From assembly GCA_001913845.2 (NCBI GenBank), contig MKGP02000088.1, positions 124,001 through 188,000 on the forward strand: a DNA stretch of 64,000 nt. The letters are read 5' to 3'. This document shows, in pieces, positions 26,347 to 35,866 of the stretch. Under the pieces are notes generated by a model. The model was not told where the DNA came from, ran no database searches, and worked only from the letters and a program-made list of their open reading frames with translations. The position numbers and the translations under genes are program-made. The number at the start of each line of letters is the position of its first letter. Position 1 is the stretch's first letter. The stretch comes from Limnothrix sp. CACIAM 69d. GTDB lineage: Bacteria; Cyanobacteriota; Cyanobacteriia; CACIAM-69d.

Positions 26347-26762
26347 AGCTTGAGCAACCAACCCAACACCACGCCCAAACTGCCAAACCGCACCGCTTGC
26401 CAAAACACTTCCTTTAAACCGCTGTCCGCAAATAGACGACTTTCCAAGGCCAAGTCCAATTCTTCCAGCTCCCGCTGCAAGGTCTGGATCGTTTGCGTTA
26501 ATTCGCTGCGAATTTCTCGATCGCGCGCTCGGGCCAAATCCGCCCGCACCACTTCCACTTGATGGCCCAAACTGGCTCGCCGCTCCCGATCGGCCCGTAC
26601 CTGCTCCAAGCGCGATCGCACCTGTCCCATGGCGGTTTCCGTCGCCGCTAGCTGATCACTCAATTGGGCTAAAAAAGCCGAAAACTCTGCTTCCTCAGAC
26701 AAAGGCTTCTGGGGCGAAGACTCCGGGCGATCGGCAGATGATGGGGATGGGCGACGACTCAT
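26334..26762 (-). CDS. Coiled-coil protein with C-terminal membrane segment
   Basis: An unassigned protein of 142 residues. After a Ser/Pro-rich start (MSRRPSPSSADRPESSPQ) it is almost entirely charged helix: FSAFLAQLSDQLAATETAM, then RSRLEQVRADRERRASL and TLQRELEELDLALESRL, a probable coiled coil. It ends with a hydrophobic span (FGSLGVVLGWLLKLWAG), a tail-anchor arrangement. Its stop overlaps the start of the SGNH-like gene by 13 bases, so the two products may work together at a membrane. ATG 26762 is preferred because the upstream in-frame part has no conserved look. Confidence 0.74.
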   Translation of the reverse strand: MSRRPSPSSADRPESSPQKPLSEEAEFSAFLAQLSDQLAATETAMGQVRSRLEQVRADRERRASLGHQVEVVRADLARARDREIRSELTQTIQTLQRELEELDLALESRLFADSGLKEVFWQAVRFGSLGVVLGWLLKLWAG

Positions 26763-27081
26763 TGGACAGCTTCGAGACCATTCAGCAGGGGAACTCAACC
26801 CAAAGTCTACCTAATCGATCGAACCCCAATCCTGAACACCCAACCAACAAAAAAGTCGCCATCTTGCCAAAAGATAGCGACTCTCTCTCAGGAGTCAGTT
26901 CAGCCAACCTCGAAATGATTTTCAACCCTGTCCGGTCGATCGAGAGGCTTTGGCTCATCGGTCGATCGGGTTGGGTTCCTAGGAAGGAGGAGTTCGGGCC
27001 ACCATTACCCGAGCCTGAGGGCAATCGGAACGGTGGCCACCAGCCGACCAATTCCGGCCAGAACGCCGAAATTTACGTCAA
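26763..27081. other. Intergenic stretch between prx and the coiled-coil gene
   Basis: It contains the terminator at 26851-26884 and presumably the promoter of the coiled-coil/SGNH-like operon. Nothing else stands out. Confidence 0.55.
26851..26884 (-). terminator. Intrinsic terminator downstream of 2-Cys peroxiredoxin
   Basis: Stem AGTCGC-ATCTT / AAGAT-GCGACT with one mismatch and a 5-base loop. On the minus strand the stem is followed by TTTTTTG. It lies about 200 bases past the peroxiredoxin stop. Confidence 0.88.
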
Positions 27082-27675
27082 TTACAGGGCGGCGAAGTAG
27101 TCCTTCGACTTCACAGGATCCGGATTCATCGTCTTTTCACCCGGTTGCCAACCAGCGGGGCACACTTCATCGGGGTGAGTTTGCACGTATTGAATCGCTT
27201 GCAGCACGCGCAAGGTCTCATCCACGCTGCGGCCGAAGGCCAGGTTGTTGATGGTGGCGTGTTGAATCACACCTTCCTTGTCAATAATGAACAGGCCGCG
27301 CAGGGCAATGCCTTCTTCGGTCAGCACGTTGTAGGCGGTGCTGATTTCCTTCTTAATATCCGAAACCAGCGGATAGCTCAGATCGCCCACGCCGCCGGAC
27401 TTGCGATCGGTTTGGATCCAAGCCAGGTGCGAGAAGGCGCTGTCCACCGAAACGCCCAATACTTCGGCGTTCAGTTGCGAGAACTCAGCGTAGCGATCGC
27501 TGAAGGCCGTGATTTCCGTGGGGCAGACAAAAGTGAAGTCCAGGGGATAGAAAAATAGGACTACATACTTGCCACGGTAGTTCGACAGCTTAATTTCTTT
27601 GAACTCTTGGTCAGAAACGGCCGTAGCGGTGAAGTCAGGGGCAACTTGGCCCACACGGAGGCAACCTTCGGTCAT
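27082..27675 (-). CDS. 2-Cys peroxiredoxin
   Basis: A 197-residue typical 2-Cys peroxiredoxin that reduces hydrogen peroxide and alkyl peroxides with thioredoxin-type donors, protecting the photosynthetic apparatus. The peroxidatic Cys51 lies in DFTFVCPTE and the resolving Cys in DEVCPAGW near residue 172. It has GGVG and C-terminal YF motifs of the kind found in overoxidation-sensitive peroxiredoxins ([17 protein letters not shown]). Length and start ([15 protein letters not shown]) are standard for cyanobacteria. It is transcribed leftward, divergent from the proline iminopeptidase gene 92 bases away. Confidence 0.97.
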   Translation of the reverse strand: MTEGCLRVGQVAPDFTATAVSDQEFKEIKLSNYRGKYVVLFFYPLDFTFVCPTEITAFSDRYAEFSQLNAEVLGVSVDSAFSHLAWIQTDRKSGGVGDLSYPLVSDIKKEISTAYNVLTEEGIALRGLFIIDKEGVIQHATINNLAFGRSVDETLRVLQAIQYVQTHPDEVCPAGWQPGEKTMNPDPVKSKDYFAAL

Positions 27676-27766
27676 GGGAGTGAGTCTCCTGTTGCGCTGT
27701 TTTGGATGAATTACGAACTGTTACGAGAATATCATAGTCATTACGATTTTGACATGACGGATTGCC

Positions 27767-28717
27767 ATGAGTTTATTTCCGCCGATCGACCCCTATCGCC
27801 AAGGGACACTACCCGTTTCCGATCGCCACACCCTTTACTTTGAGGAAAGTGGCAATCCCACCGGCCAGCCGATCGTGATTCTGCACGGCGGGCCCGGCGG
27901 TGGCAGCCAACCGAGCTATCGGCAATATTGCGACCCAGCCCAGTGGCGCATCGTGCAATTTGACCAGCGCGGTTGTGGCCGCAGCCAGCCCCATGCGGAC
28001 TTGACCAACAACACCACTTGGGATCTGGTGGCGGATATTGAGCGATTGCGGGAGCATTTGGCGATCGAGCAGTGGGTGGTGTTTGGGGGCAGTTGGGGCA
28101 GCACCCTCGCCCTGGCCTATGCAGAAACCCATCCCGATCGCTGCTTGGGGTTGATTTTGCGGGGAATTTTCATGCTGCGGCCCCAGGAACTGCGCTGGTT
28201 TTATCAAGAGGGAGCCAGCTATTTGTTTCCCGAAGCCTGGGCCCAATACCTAGAGCCAATTCCCCCAGTCGAACGACATGATCTGATGGGGGCTTACTAC
28301 CGCCGCCTAACGGATAAGAATCCAGCGGTGCGACGACAAGCGGCCAAAGCCTGGGCCGTGTGGGAAGCCAGCACCAGCAAGCTCATTCCCGACGCGGATT
28401 TGCAGGCGGCCTTTGCCGATCCCTTCTTTGCGGAGGCCTTCGCCCGAATTGAGTGCCACTACTTTGTCCATGGGGGCTGGTTTGACCCGGCCGATCAACT
28501 GCTGCAACGGGTCGATCGAATCCGACATTTGCCCGCCGTCATTGTTCATGGACGCTATGACGTGGTTTGCCCGGTGGTTTCCGCCTGGGAATTACACCAA
28601 GCCTGGCCAGAAGCCGAGTTGCAGATCATCCCCGACGCGGGCCACTCCATGGCGGAACCGGGAATTCTGAAGGCGTTGGTGGCGGCAACCCAACGTTTTG
28701 CCCAACTGAAAGTCTGA
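27767..28717 (+). CDS. pip: Proline iminopeptidase
   Basis: A 316-residue alpha/beta-hydrolase peptidase (family S33) that removes N-terminal proline from peptides. The oxyanion region is HGGPGGGS, followed by FDQRGCGRSQPH. The nucleophile is in the elbow GGSWGSTLALAYAE, the acid probably in HGRYDVVCP and the His in DAGHSM, all in their usual order and spacing. Length matches the family. The ATG at 27767 is preceded by an AT-rich region shared with the divergent peroxiredoxin gene. The small ndhO gene starts 87 bases after its stop. Confidence 0.96.
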   Translation: MSLFPPIDPYRQGTLPVSDRHTLYFEESGNPTGQPIVILHGGPGGGSQPSYRQYCDPAQWRIVQFDQRGCGRSQPHADLTNNTTWDLVADIERLREHLAIEQWVVFGGSWGSTLALAYAETHPDRCLGLILRGIFMLRPQELRWFYQEGASYLFPEAWAQYLEPIPPVERHDLMGAYYRRLTDKNPAVRRQAAKAWAVWEASTSKLIPDADLQAAFADPFFAEAFARIECHYFVHGGWFDPADQLLQRVDRIRHLPAVIVHGRYDVVCPVVSAWELHQAWPEAELQIIPDAGHSMAEPGILKALVAATQRFAQLKV

Positions 28718-28804
28718 TCTCAGCTTTAAAATGAGACAATCTGCATCAACCTGGAAATGGTTGTTCTCAGTTAACAATTACGTGCGATCGCGCCATTCAC
28801 TCCT

Positions 28805-29023
28805 ATGCCCGTCAAAAAAGGTTCCTTTGTTCGTGCCGTCCGCGAAAAACTAGAAAACAGCGTCGAAGCAACCGCCAGCGATCAGCGCTTTTCTTCTTAC
28901 CTATTTGAAAGCAAAGGAGAGGTACTCGATCTGCGGGGTGACTATGCCTTGGTGAAGTGGTGTAAAGTGCCAACCCCCAATATTTGGCTCCGATTGGATC
29001 AACTCGAAGAATTTTCAGGTTAA
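28805..29023 (+). CDS. ndhO: NAD(P)H-quinone oxidoreductase subunit O
   Basis: NdhO is a small peripheral subunit of the cyanobacterial and plastid NDH-1 complex, near the ferredoxin-binding site, and is linked to control of cyclic electron flow. The 72-residue sequence starts [19 protein letters not shown] and contains the [17 protein letters not shown] and [19 protein letters not shown] segments diagnostic of the family. Length is standard. It stands alone here, without other ndh genes, and is followed by a strong terminator at 29076-29122. Confidence 0.97.
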   Translation: MPVKKGSFVRAVREKLENSVEATASDQRFSSYLFESKGEVLDLRGDYALVKWCKVPTPNIWLRLDQLEEFSG

Positions 29024-29075
29024 TGTTCTAATTTCCTTAAGCTGGTCTTGGCTGATTTCATTTCCAGAAATCCCT

Positions 29076-29122
29076 AAAGTGCCCTATCGATAGCCAAAAG
29101 GTTTTTGATAGGGCACTTTTTG
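29076..29122 (+). terminator. Intrinsic terminator of ndhO
   Basis: AAAGTGCCCTATC at 29076-29088 pairs perfectly with GATAGGGCACTTT at 29107-29119, a 13-bp stem running into five T residues. It lies 53 bases past the ndhO stop. Confidence 0.93.
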
Positions 29123-29403
29123 TTAATTTTGATTTAAAAATGAATCTGATTTTTCTCACGCATTTTTATTGTTCAGTGAATAAGAGATTTTTGATTTCAG
29201 GCTTCAATTTTTATCAAAATTTAGTCAGTATTCTAGAGATTAATTTCTCATGATTCAGGAGTTTTCATGAATCATTCAGAGTATGTTCATAGATCACGAA
29301 TCAGGTTTCGGTAGTGCCATAATTCAGTCATGGTCAGTCCGTAAAAGTCTTGCGGCGCAAGCGATCAGTTACCGAAAATCATCACCTCACCAACACTGCC
29401 AGA

Positions 29404-29423
29404 CAAGGGGCTTAAGCCCCTTG
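29404..29423. repeat. Solo core palindrome
   Basis: A perfect copy of CAAGGGGCTTAAGCCCCTTG between ndhO and the methyltransferase-glycosyltransferase gene, without recognisable terminal repeats. It could terminate the leftward gene, whose stop is 60 bases away. Confidence 0.75.
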
Positions 29424-29483
29424 CCCCCACGAGTACTCGTGCCTTGCCATTCCCCCAAGTTACTTCCCAGATATCCTTTGAAA

Positions 29484-31202
29484 TCATCCTGCAAACAGAT
29501 CGGGAATTCGGCGCTGCAAGGCCGCGTTCAACTCCGGCAGGCGATCGCGCAGGGATTGATACCACTCATACCGTTGGCGATAGTGCTGGCACATCAGCCG
29601 GTTTTGGGACACCCACTGATAGGCATTTTGAGTCAGGGTTTCGCGTAATTGGGGGTAGTCAACCAGGGCGGCTAGTTTTTGCTCAAAATCCGCTGGGCTG
29701 TAGTAGAGCAAGCCCGTTTGACCATCCATCAGGGTTTGTTGATAGACCACGGGACTGGCCAGGGCAGCGGTGCTGTGGGCGGCACACTCAATGAACTTCA
29801 AGTCCGATTTCATGCCGTTGAAGCGGGTGCGTTCCAGGGGCAGCAGGGCCACATCGCTTTGGTGCAACAGTTCCGCATATTCCTCGTAGGGACAGAAGGG
29901 GCGGAAGGTTTTGTGGGGCGTTTGCAGGGCTTCAAAAAAGCGGCGATCGTGAATCACATGCACCAGAATTCGATCGCCCCGTTGATTCAGCACGCGGTTG
30001 ATGCCATCAATCAGCGGTTTCCAATCGTTTTCCCGGTTCAAGGCCCCAAAAAAGAGGGTGACCGGTCGTTGTGGATCGGTGGCGGCGGGTGGGGGCAATT
30101 CCGCCAACTGATTGGGAAACACGGCCACGTAGGGGTTCACTTGGCGCAGGAAGGCGGCCAGGGGTTCCGTGGAGGTTTGAATGGCGTGGACGCTGCGATA
30201 GGCGAAAAAGTCTGTTTTTTCGGTGCGGGCCCAGCGGTAGGGGTCGTCATCCACTTCCAAGATGATCAGATAACCCCGGGCCAGGAGTTTGCGCTGCTGC
30301 ACCAAGTCCTGTTCCCGGTTCAAAATTGCCCGTTGCCAAATGAAAATTGGCTCTTCGTGGGCTTGCACGGCTCCGGCGGTGGCGGTGCGATCCTGGGCGA
30401 TCGCCCGCATTCCGGGAATGCGATTCAAAAACTCATTCGGTTCGGTCACTCGCACTCGCTTGCAAACCTTGGCTTCCATCACCAGGGTTTGGGCGAAGAA
30501 GTGCCGTTGGGGCCGATCGCCCGGCCGCATGGCTCGCACCAGATATTGCACCGAAGCACTTTGCTGATTAAACCGCTGTCGATCGACTCCCAACCGATCC
30601 AGCAGCGGCCCGATCGCCTCTTGGAATTTGTCGCGCATTTCATCGGGGCGACTGCGACCCCGAATTTCTTCGATTTCTAAGCCCGCCTGCTGAAAAAGCT
30701 GGGTGATGGAATCCTTGGTGAAGAAGCGCAAATGGCCCCGATCGAAAATGCCGTAATCCGCATAGTCCCAACGGCCCGACAGCAAATCCACAATGGCTCC
30801 CCAATATTGAATATTGGGAATGCAGGCAATCACTTGGCCACCGGGAGCCAGCCAGCGTGCATGGTGGGTCAGGGTTTGCCAAGGATTCATGAAATGCTCC
30901 AGCACATCCCCATAGACCAGGCAATCCATGCTTTCCGGGGGAATTTCTGCCCCCAGTTGGGGATCTTCCGCATTCCCCACATAGACGCGATCGAGCCGGC
31001 CCACCGCGATTTGGGCCGCCGCTGGATCTTGTTCTAAACCGATGTATTGGGCAAAGGGGTTAATCCGTTTGTAGGCCTGTCCCAAGGCCCCTGTGAAACA
31101 GCCCACTTCCACAATCGATCGGGCATCTCCGGGCAGCAGTTTCAACAAATCGGCATTGTGAATGTCGCTGTAGGCCAAGGATGCGGCGGGTTCAGAAGTC
31201 AT
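29484..31202 (-). CDS. Fusion protein: SAM methyltransferase plus glycosyltransferase
   Basis: A 572-residue two-domain protein. Residues 1-230 form a class I SAM-dependent methyltransferase: motif [16 protein letters not shown], acidic residue in IGLEQD, then [16 protein letters not shown], the usual Methyltransf-11/23 pattern. Residues 250-570 resemble a glycosyltransferase of GT-B type: [15 protein letters not shown], then [36 protein letters not shown] and [18 protein letters not shown], a donor-site arrangement like GT4. The protein could make a methylated glycan or a cell-surface polymer. It is single, with no neighbouring sugar genes, and is transcribed leftward. Confidence 0.84.
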   Translation of the reverse strand: MTSEPAASLAYSDIHNADLLKLLPGDARSIVEVGCFTGALGQAYKRINPFAQYIGLEQDPAAAQIAVGRLDRVYVGNAEDPQLGAEIPPESMDCLVYGDVLEHFMNPWQTLTHHARWLAPGGQVIACIPNIQYWGAIVDLLSGRWDYADYGIFDRGHLRFFTKDSITQLFQQAGLEIEEIRGRSRPDEMRDKFQEAIGPLLDRLGVDRQRFNQQSASVQYLVRAMRPGDRPQRHFFAQTLVMEAKVCKRVRVTEPNEFLNRIPGMRAIAQDRTATAGAVQAHEEPIFIWQRAILNREQDLVQQRKLLARGYLIILEVDDDPYRWARTEKTDFFAYRSVHAIQTSTEPLAAFLRQVNPYVAVFPNQLAELPPPAATDPQRPVTLFFGALNRENDWKPLIDGINRVLNQRGDRILVHVIHDRRFFEALQTPHKTFRPFCPYEEYAELLHQSDVALLPLERTRFNGMKSDLKFIECAAHSTAALASPVVYQQTLMDGQTGLLYYSPADFEQKLAALVDYPQLRETLTQNAYQWVSQNRLMCQHYRQRYEWYQSLRDRLPELNAALQRRIPDLFAG

Positions 31203-31752
31203 CGGAACAGGAAGATGGCGAGCGATTGGGTGAACAGATCACCGCCCTAGGCTATCGCGCCCGATCGCCCGACACAAGCCACAGCCGCCACTTTCCATCA
31301 ACGGAACCTCCCCCGGCAGCCCTGCGTCCACACCCTTAGTCCGCCCTTGTGATTGAAGTGATCAAATTCATGATCTAAACCTATCCCCGCGCTCCAATGC
31401 ATTCTGGCCAAAGCTTTTGTCCCCGATGTCCTGTCCCCAAGGCATTGAGCACCCGTTTTCCCAACGCAACAAGCTATCCGGCTTGATTCCAGGCGCGATG
31501 GTATTCTTTGGAAGATTCATGCTCCACCCCATTCAGCCACGATTGAATGAGCGGCTTAACTGACAGGGCAACCCAAACACAAAACTGATGCGTACCCCAA
31601 AGTGCCACATAATCCCTGTGATGGTTGCCCGATCGCTGCTTAATGGTTAGTTGATGACTGACTGAATCAGTTGGCCAATCACCAGTTAGTCGTTAACGTT
31701 TCGTTTACACTTTTCGTTCGTTTTGCCTGCAATCGCTGCAAATCAATTCACC
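31203..31752. other. Intergenic region upstream of the type I secretion operon
   Basis: These 550 bases lie between divergent genes and should carry both promoters. GACTGACTG / CCAGTTAGTC form a weak inverted repeat at about 31655-31690. No gene or RNA is supported. Confidence 0.5.
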
Positions 31753-32505
31753 ATGGCAGGTCTCTTCCAAATTGGTCCGAATGTTATCCAAGCGCATGAG
31801 ATGCTCTCGCTGCTCAGTCGCTATCACCTGATGCCGCAATTCCTGCGCGGATTGGTGATCGATCGGGCGATCGCCGATGTGGAATTCACCGAAGAAGAAC
31901 GGCAACAGGCCGTCATCAACTTTCGGAAGCAGCATCGGATTATTGAAGACGCAGACATTGCCCGTTGGATGCAGGAAAACAACCTCTCCATCGAAGGGCT
32001 TGAAGAGCTGGCCATTCGGCCCATGCGGCTGGAAAAGTTCAAAGAGTCCCAATTTGGGCGCAAAGTAGAAAACTATTTTGTCAGTCAAAAGAGCCGCCTA
32101 GATAAGGTGGTCTACTCCCTGATTCGCGTGCAGGATGAAGGGCTGGCCCAGGAAATTTATTACCGCATTGAAGAGGGCGAGTCTTCCTTTGCAGACATGG
32201 CTCGCACCTATTCCCAAGGCCCAGAAGCGCAAACCAATGGTCTTTTGGGGCCCGTGCCTCTGAACCAGCCTCACCCCTTCATTGCCCGCATGTTGGAAGT
32301 GAGCCAGCCGGGTCAATTGTGGCCCCCGCGTGCCCTGGTGGAATGGTTTATTATTGTGCGGCTGGAACAGTTTTTGCCGTCGCAGCTTGATGAACCAATG
32401 CGCCGACAAATGATCGATGAAATGTTTGAAAACTGGATGCGCGAACAAATTCAAGCCCTCGGTTCGCCCCAGTTACTTTGGGCCGCTTCCGATTCGGGAA
32501 GCTGA
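31753..32505 (+). CDS. Parvulin-like peptidylprolyl isomerase (PpiC family)
   Basis: A 250-residue protein with an N-terminal helical part like SurA/PrsA foldases and a C-terminal parvulin domain: VVYSLIRVQDEGLAQEIYYRI, then EGESSFADMARTYSQGPEAQTNGLLGPVPL and the WPPRALVEWFIIVRLEQF end. No signal peptide is visible, so it may act in the cytoplasm on export substrates. ATG 31753 is preferred to an upstream TTG. It is the first gene of a set with an ABC exporter and HlyD adaptor, an arrangement seen in cyanobacterial type I secretion, suggesting that it keeps the cargo export-competent or isomerises it. Confidence 0.84.
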   Translation: MAGLFQIGPNVIQAHEMLSLLSRYHLMPQFLRGLVIDRAIADVEFTEEERQQAVINFRKQHRIIEDADIARWMQENNLSIEGLEELAIRPMRLEKFKESQFGRKVENYFVSQKSRLDKVVYSLIRVQDEGLAQEIYYRIEEGESSFADMARTYSQGPEAQTNGLLGPVPLNQPHPFIARMLEVSQPGQLWPPRALVEWFIIVRLEQFLPSQLDEPMRRQMIDEMFENWMREQIQALGSPQLLWAASDSGS

Positions 32506-32728
32506 GGGCGATCGGGGTGAGCCAGGGCGATCGCCCGCTACGGTTAATTTGGTCAACCCATTGGGCCAAGCTTGATTCGGCAAATGATCCATAAAAACGA
32601 TCCATAATTTGCGAAACCGTCAGCCAGCCGTGAACCCATGCGCTGATTTGGCTCCCAACCCCGATCGCCTCCCAATCCCGATCGCCTCGCCTGACTGCTT
32701 TGACCCGTCTTTGCCCGTGCCTGGAGTT

Positions 32729-35700
32729 ATGACTCAAGCTGCTAGCCATCAGCCCATTCAAGTGTTTCTGGCGGAGATCGATCCGTTCAGTCGCCTCAGC
32801 TCCGCCAGTTTGGAACGCTTACTCCAGGAGGCCCAGCTACTGCGCTACCGGGTGGGGCAACCACTGCTCGATCGCCAAACCCTGCCGGCCCAAGTCTTGG
32901 TGTTGTTCCAAGGGCAAGTGCGGGTTCTGGGGTTTGACGAGCGATCGCAACGGCCCGTCAGCCTCAAACTAGCCACTCCCGGCGAAATTCTCGGTTGGGC
33001 TGGGCTGTTGCGAGGCGTGGCCTGCGAAACGGCGATCGCCTCCACCGAAACCACCTGCATCAGCATTCCCGCCGCCGATTTTCTGACCGTGATGGCCGAA
33101 GAGGCCACCTTCCGTCAGGCCTGGGAGTCGCGTTGCAATCTCTGTGAACTTTTCAGTTTGCTCAGCCAGGAGCTTCAGCGCCAAGCCGATCGACGCGGCA
33201 ACCTAAAAGACATCACCCTGCGAATGCTCGATGAAGTGCAGGTGATGGGCATCCCCGAAGGAATGGTCGATGAGGCCACCCTTGAGCGGTTGATTGATCC
33301 GCAACTTGTCTGGCTCCTGAGTGGTGGCCAAGCGGAAACTGTCAGCGGCAAACTGATCGCGGGCGATCGACTGCAATGGGCCGGCAGCGGCTCCGTTACC
33401 ATCACCGGCGGTCATGCGGCCCGCGTCGTTGGATTCACCCAAGACTGGCTTCGGCAGCGCACCCCCCAAACTGAAGCCGAGATCGCCCCGCCTCCACCGC
33501 CCGTTGATATCGTCACCGGCAACGCTGCCCCCATCGTCGAACCAGCACCCGTCGCGGCAGCTCCGGTTCCCGTTCCCGAAATTCCCTTCGCCCCCGAAAA
33601 GCCACCCGAACTCCCCCGGGAAGCCCTACTAACCCAGCCCGCCACCTATCCCCATGTGCGCGGGCGCGGGCCCGTCAACGGCACTCTGGCCTGCTTCCAG
33701 ATGCTGAATGAATTTGTGCCCGGGTTGCAGTTCCGCAAAGACCGAATTCGGCGGCTCCTGGAAGATCAACTGCGGGCCACCGGGCAAATTTCCATGCAGG
33801 TTTGCGGGGCGATCGCCCAAACCATCGGCTTTCGGCCCCAACTGATCCAAATCTCCGGTGTCTTGATCAATCGGCTGAAAGCACCCGCCCTCACCCCCTG
33901 GAAAGATGGCTTCGCCGTCATCTATGACATTTCCGAAACCCGCATCATCCTCGCCACCCCCGAAGAAGGCGTGATGCGCAAGACCCCCCAGCAGTTCCTA
34001 GAAGGTTGGGGCGAAAGCGGCATGGTGTTGCTTCTCGAAGCCCCCGTCGAAGAACTGCCAGAAAAATTCGGTCTCAGTTGGTTCGTTCCCTGGATCCTGC
34101 CCTACAAACGCGCCCTGATCGAAGTCGTCGTCGCGTCCTTCTTCGTTCAAACCTTTGGGTTGGTGCAGCCGATCATCACCCAGGTGATCATCGACAAAGT
34201 GTTGGGCCAAGGCAGCATCGAAACCATGGATGCCCTCGGCTTCTTCATGTTGGGCGTGGCCGTCTTTGAAGGGATCCTCAACATCCTGCGGACTTACCTG
34301 TTTGTCGATGCCATGAACCGGATCGACATGAACGTCGGTTCCGCCATCATCAGTCACCTGATGCGCCTACCCCTGGGCTACTTTGACGTGCGCCGGGTGG
34401 GTGAACTGGCGGGTCGGGTCAATGAGCGCGACAGCATTCGGAACTTCCTGACCGGCACAGCCCTCACCGTTTTCCTGAACGCCATCTTCTCGGTGATCTA
34501 CATCGTGGTGATGGTGGTTTACAGTTGGCTGCTCACCTTGGTGGCCTTGGCGGTTGTACCCATCTTGGGCGGGATTATCGTCTTCGCTGCCCCGATCATC
34601 CGCCAACTGATTCGCCGCCAAGCGGAACGCCGCGCCGACGTGGACTCCTACATGGTGGAAGTGATTTCCGGGGCCCAAACCGTCAAGGCCCAAAACATCG
34701 AAACCAAGGTGCTGTGGCAGTGGCAAGAGCGCTATGCCCGCATGATCCAGGCAAACTTCAAAACGATCATGACCGGCACCACGATCGGGGGGGCCACCTC
34801 CTTCCTGAACAGCCTGTCTACCCTAGCCCTGCTTTGGGCGGGGGCCTATTTGGTGATTGGCAACCAAATCACCCTGGGGCAATTGATCGCCTTCAAAATC
34901 CTGGCCGGAAACGTGACGGGCTCCCTCCTCAGCCTGGTGGGTGCTTGGCAACAGGTGCAGGAAATTTCAATTTCCGTGGAACGTCTGGCGGATATTGTTG
35001 ACAGCCAACCGGAGTCCAGCGATGCCGATCGCGACAATATCCCCATGCCGGAATTGGTCGGCTCCGTCAAATTCTCCGATCTCTCCTTCCGCTTTGCAGA
35101 AACGGGCCCCTTGCAGTTGGCCAACGTCAATCTAGACTTTGCCCCGGGCACCTTTGTGGGCATTGTGGGGGAATCCGGTTCCGGGAAATCCACCCTCATG
35201 AAACTCCTCCAGCGGCTATACGCTCCCACCGCTGGCTACATCCAAATTGATGGCTACGACATCAGCAAGGTGGAACTCTACTCCCTGCGCCGACAGATTG
35301 GGATGGTGCTACAAGACACCCTCCTGTTTACGGGCACGGTGCAAGAAAACATCATGCTGGCCAACCCGGATGCCACCACCGAGGAAGTGATTCACGCCGC
35401 CAAGGTGGCCGCCGCCCACGACTTCATCATGCAGTTGCCCAACGGCTACAACACCGTGGTTGGGGAACGGGGAACCGGGCTTTCTGGGGGACAACGACAA
35501 CGGATTGCGATCGCCCGCACCGTTCTGCAACAACCCAAGCTCCTGATTTTGGACGAAGCCACCAGCGCTTTGGACTACAACTCAGAACGTCAGGTTTGTA
35601 ATAACCTGGCCGTTGAGTTCCGAAACCGCACGGTGTTCTTCATCACCCACCGCTTGAACACGGTTCTGAACGCAGACTCCATCATCCTGATGGATAAAGG

Positions 35701-35794
35701 GGCCGTGGTTGAACAGGGAACCCACGAGGAATTGATGGCTATGAAGGGTCGCTACTATTGCCTGTTCCAACAACAGGAGGGGTCGTTTAGCTAG
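32729..35794 (+). CDS. Type I secretion ABC exporter with cyclic-nucleotide-binding-like and degenerate C39 domains
   Basis: A 1021-residue HlyB-like exporter with four parts. Residues 1-150 look like a cyclic-nucleotide-binding fold (FLAEIDPFSRLS, VLVLFQGQVRVLGF, LATPGEILGWAGLL). A Pro/Ala-rich linker follows. Around 310-450 there is a C39-peptidase-like domain in which the usual catalytic Cys is absent (GPVNGTLACFQML), suggesting a non-cleaving substrate-docking domain as in HlyB. The membrane domain spans about 465-730. The NBD has Walker A GESGSGKST, signature LSGGQRQRIAIA, Walker B LLILDEATSALD and H-loop FITHRL. ATG 32729 is chosen over an upstream TTG. The HlyD gene follows 72 bases later. 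The cargo is unknown. Confidence 0.91.
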   Translation: MTQAASHQPIQVFLAEIDPFSRLSSASLERLLQEAQLLRYRVGQPLLDRQTLPAQVLVLFQGQVRVLGFDERSQRPVSLKLATPGEILGWAGLLRGVACETAIASTETTCISIPAADFLTVMAEEATFRQAWESRCNLCELFSLLSQELQRQADRRGNLKDITLRMLDEVQVMGIPEGMVDEATLERLIDPQLVWLLSGGQAETVSGKLIAGDRLQWAGSGSVTITGGHAARVVGFTQDWLRQRTPQTEAEIAPPPPPVDIVTGNAAPIVEPAPVAAAPVPVPEIPFAPEKPPELPREALLTQPATYPHVRGRGPVNGTLACFQMLNEFVPGLQFRKDRIRRLLEDQLRATGQISMQVCGAIAQTIGFRPQLIQISGVLINRLKAPALTPWKDGFAVIYDISETRIILATPEEGVMRKTPQQFLEGWGESGMVLLLEAPVEELPEKFGLSWFVPWILPYKRALIEVVVASFFVQTFGLVQPIITQVIIDKVLGQGSIETMDALGFFMLGVAVFEGILNILRTYLFVDAMNRIDMNVGSAIISHLMRLPLGYFDVRRVGELAGRVNERDSIRNFLTGTALTVFLNAIFSVIYIVVMVVYSWLLTLVALAVVPILGGIIVFAAPIIRQLIRRQAERRADVDSYMVEVISGAQTVKAQNIETKVLWQWQERYARMIQANFKTIMTGTTIGGATSFLNSLSTLALLWAGAYLVIGNQITLGQLIAFKILAGNVTGSLLSLVGAWQQVQEISISVERLADIVDSQPESSDADRDNIPMPELVGSVKFSDLSFRFAETGPLQLANVNLDFAPGTFVGIVGESGSGKSTLMKLLQRLYAPTAGYIQIDGYDISKVELYSLRRQIGMVLQDTLLFTGTVQENIMLANPDATTEEVIHAAKVAAAHDFIMQLPNGYNTVVGERGTGLSGGQRQRIAIARTVLQQPKLLILDEATSALDYNSERQVCNNLAVEFRNRTVFFITHRLNTVLNADSIILMDKGAVVEQGTHEELMAMKGRYYCLFQQQEGSFS

Positions 35795-35866
35795 CGATTT
35801 CCCCAGTCCTCACCCCGTTTGTTTGTGACCCGTCAATCCTTTCAGTCTGCAATTTGGTGAAACTCA

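Larger units (their letters stand above)
29024..29483. other. AT-rich intergenic stretch after ndhO
   Basis: After the terminator, about 160 bases (29120-29285) are notably AT-rich compared with the neighbourhood. A solo core palindrome (29404-29423) and a second palindrome, ACGAGTACTCGT (29430-29441), follow. No gene is supported. Confidence 0.6.
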
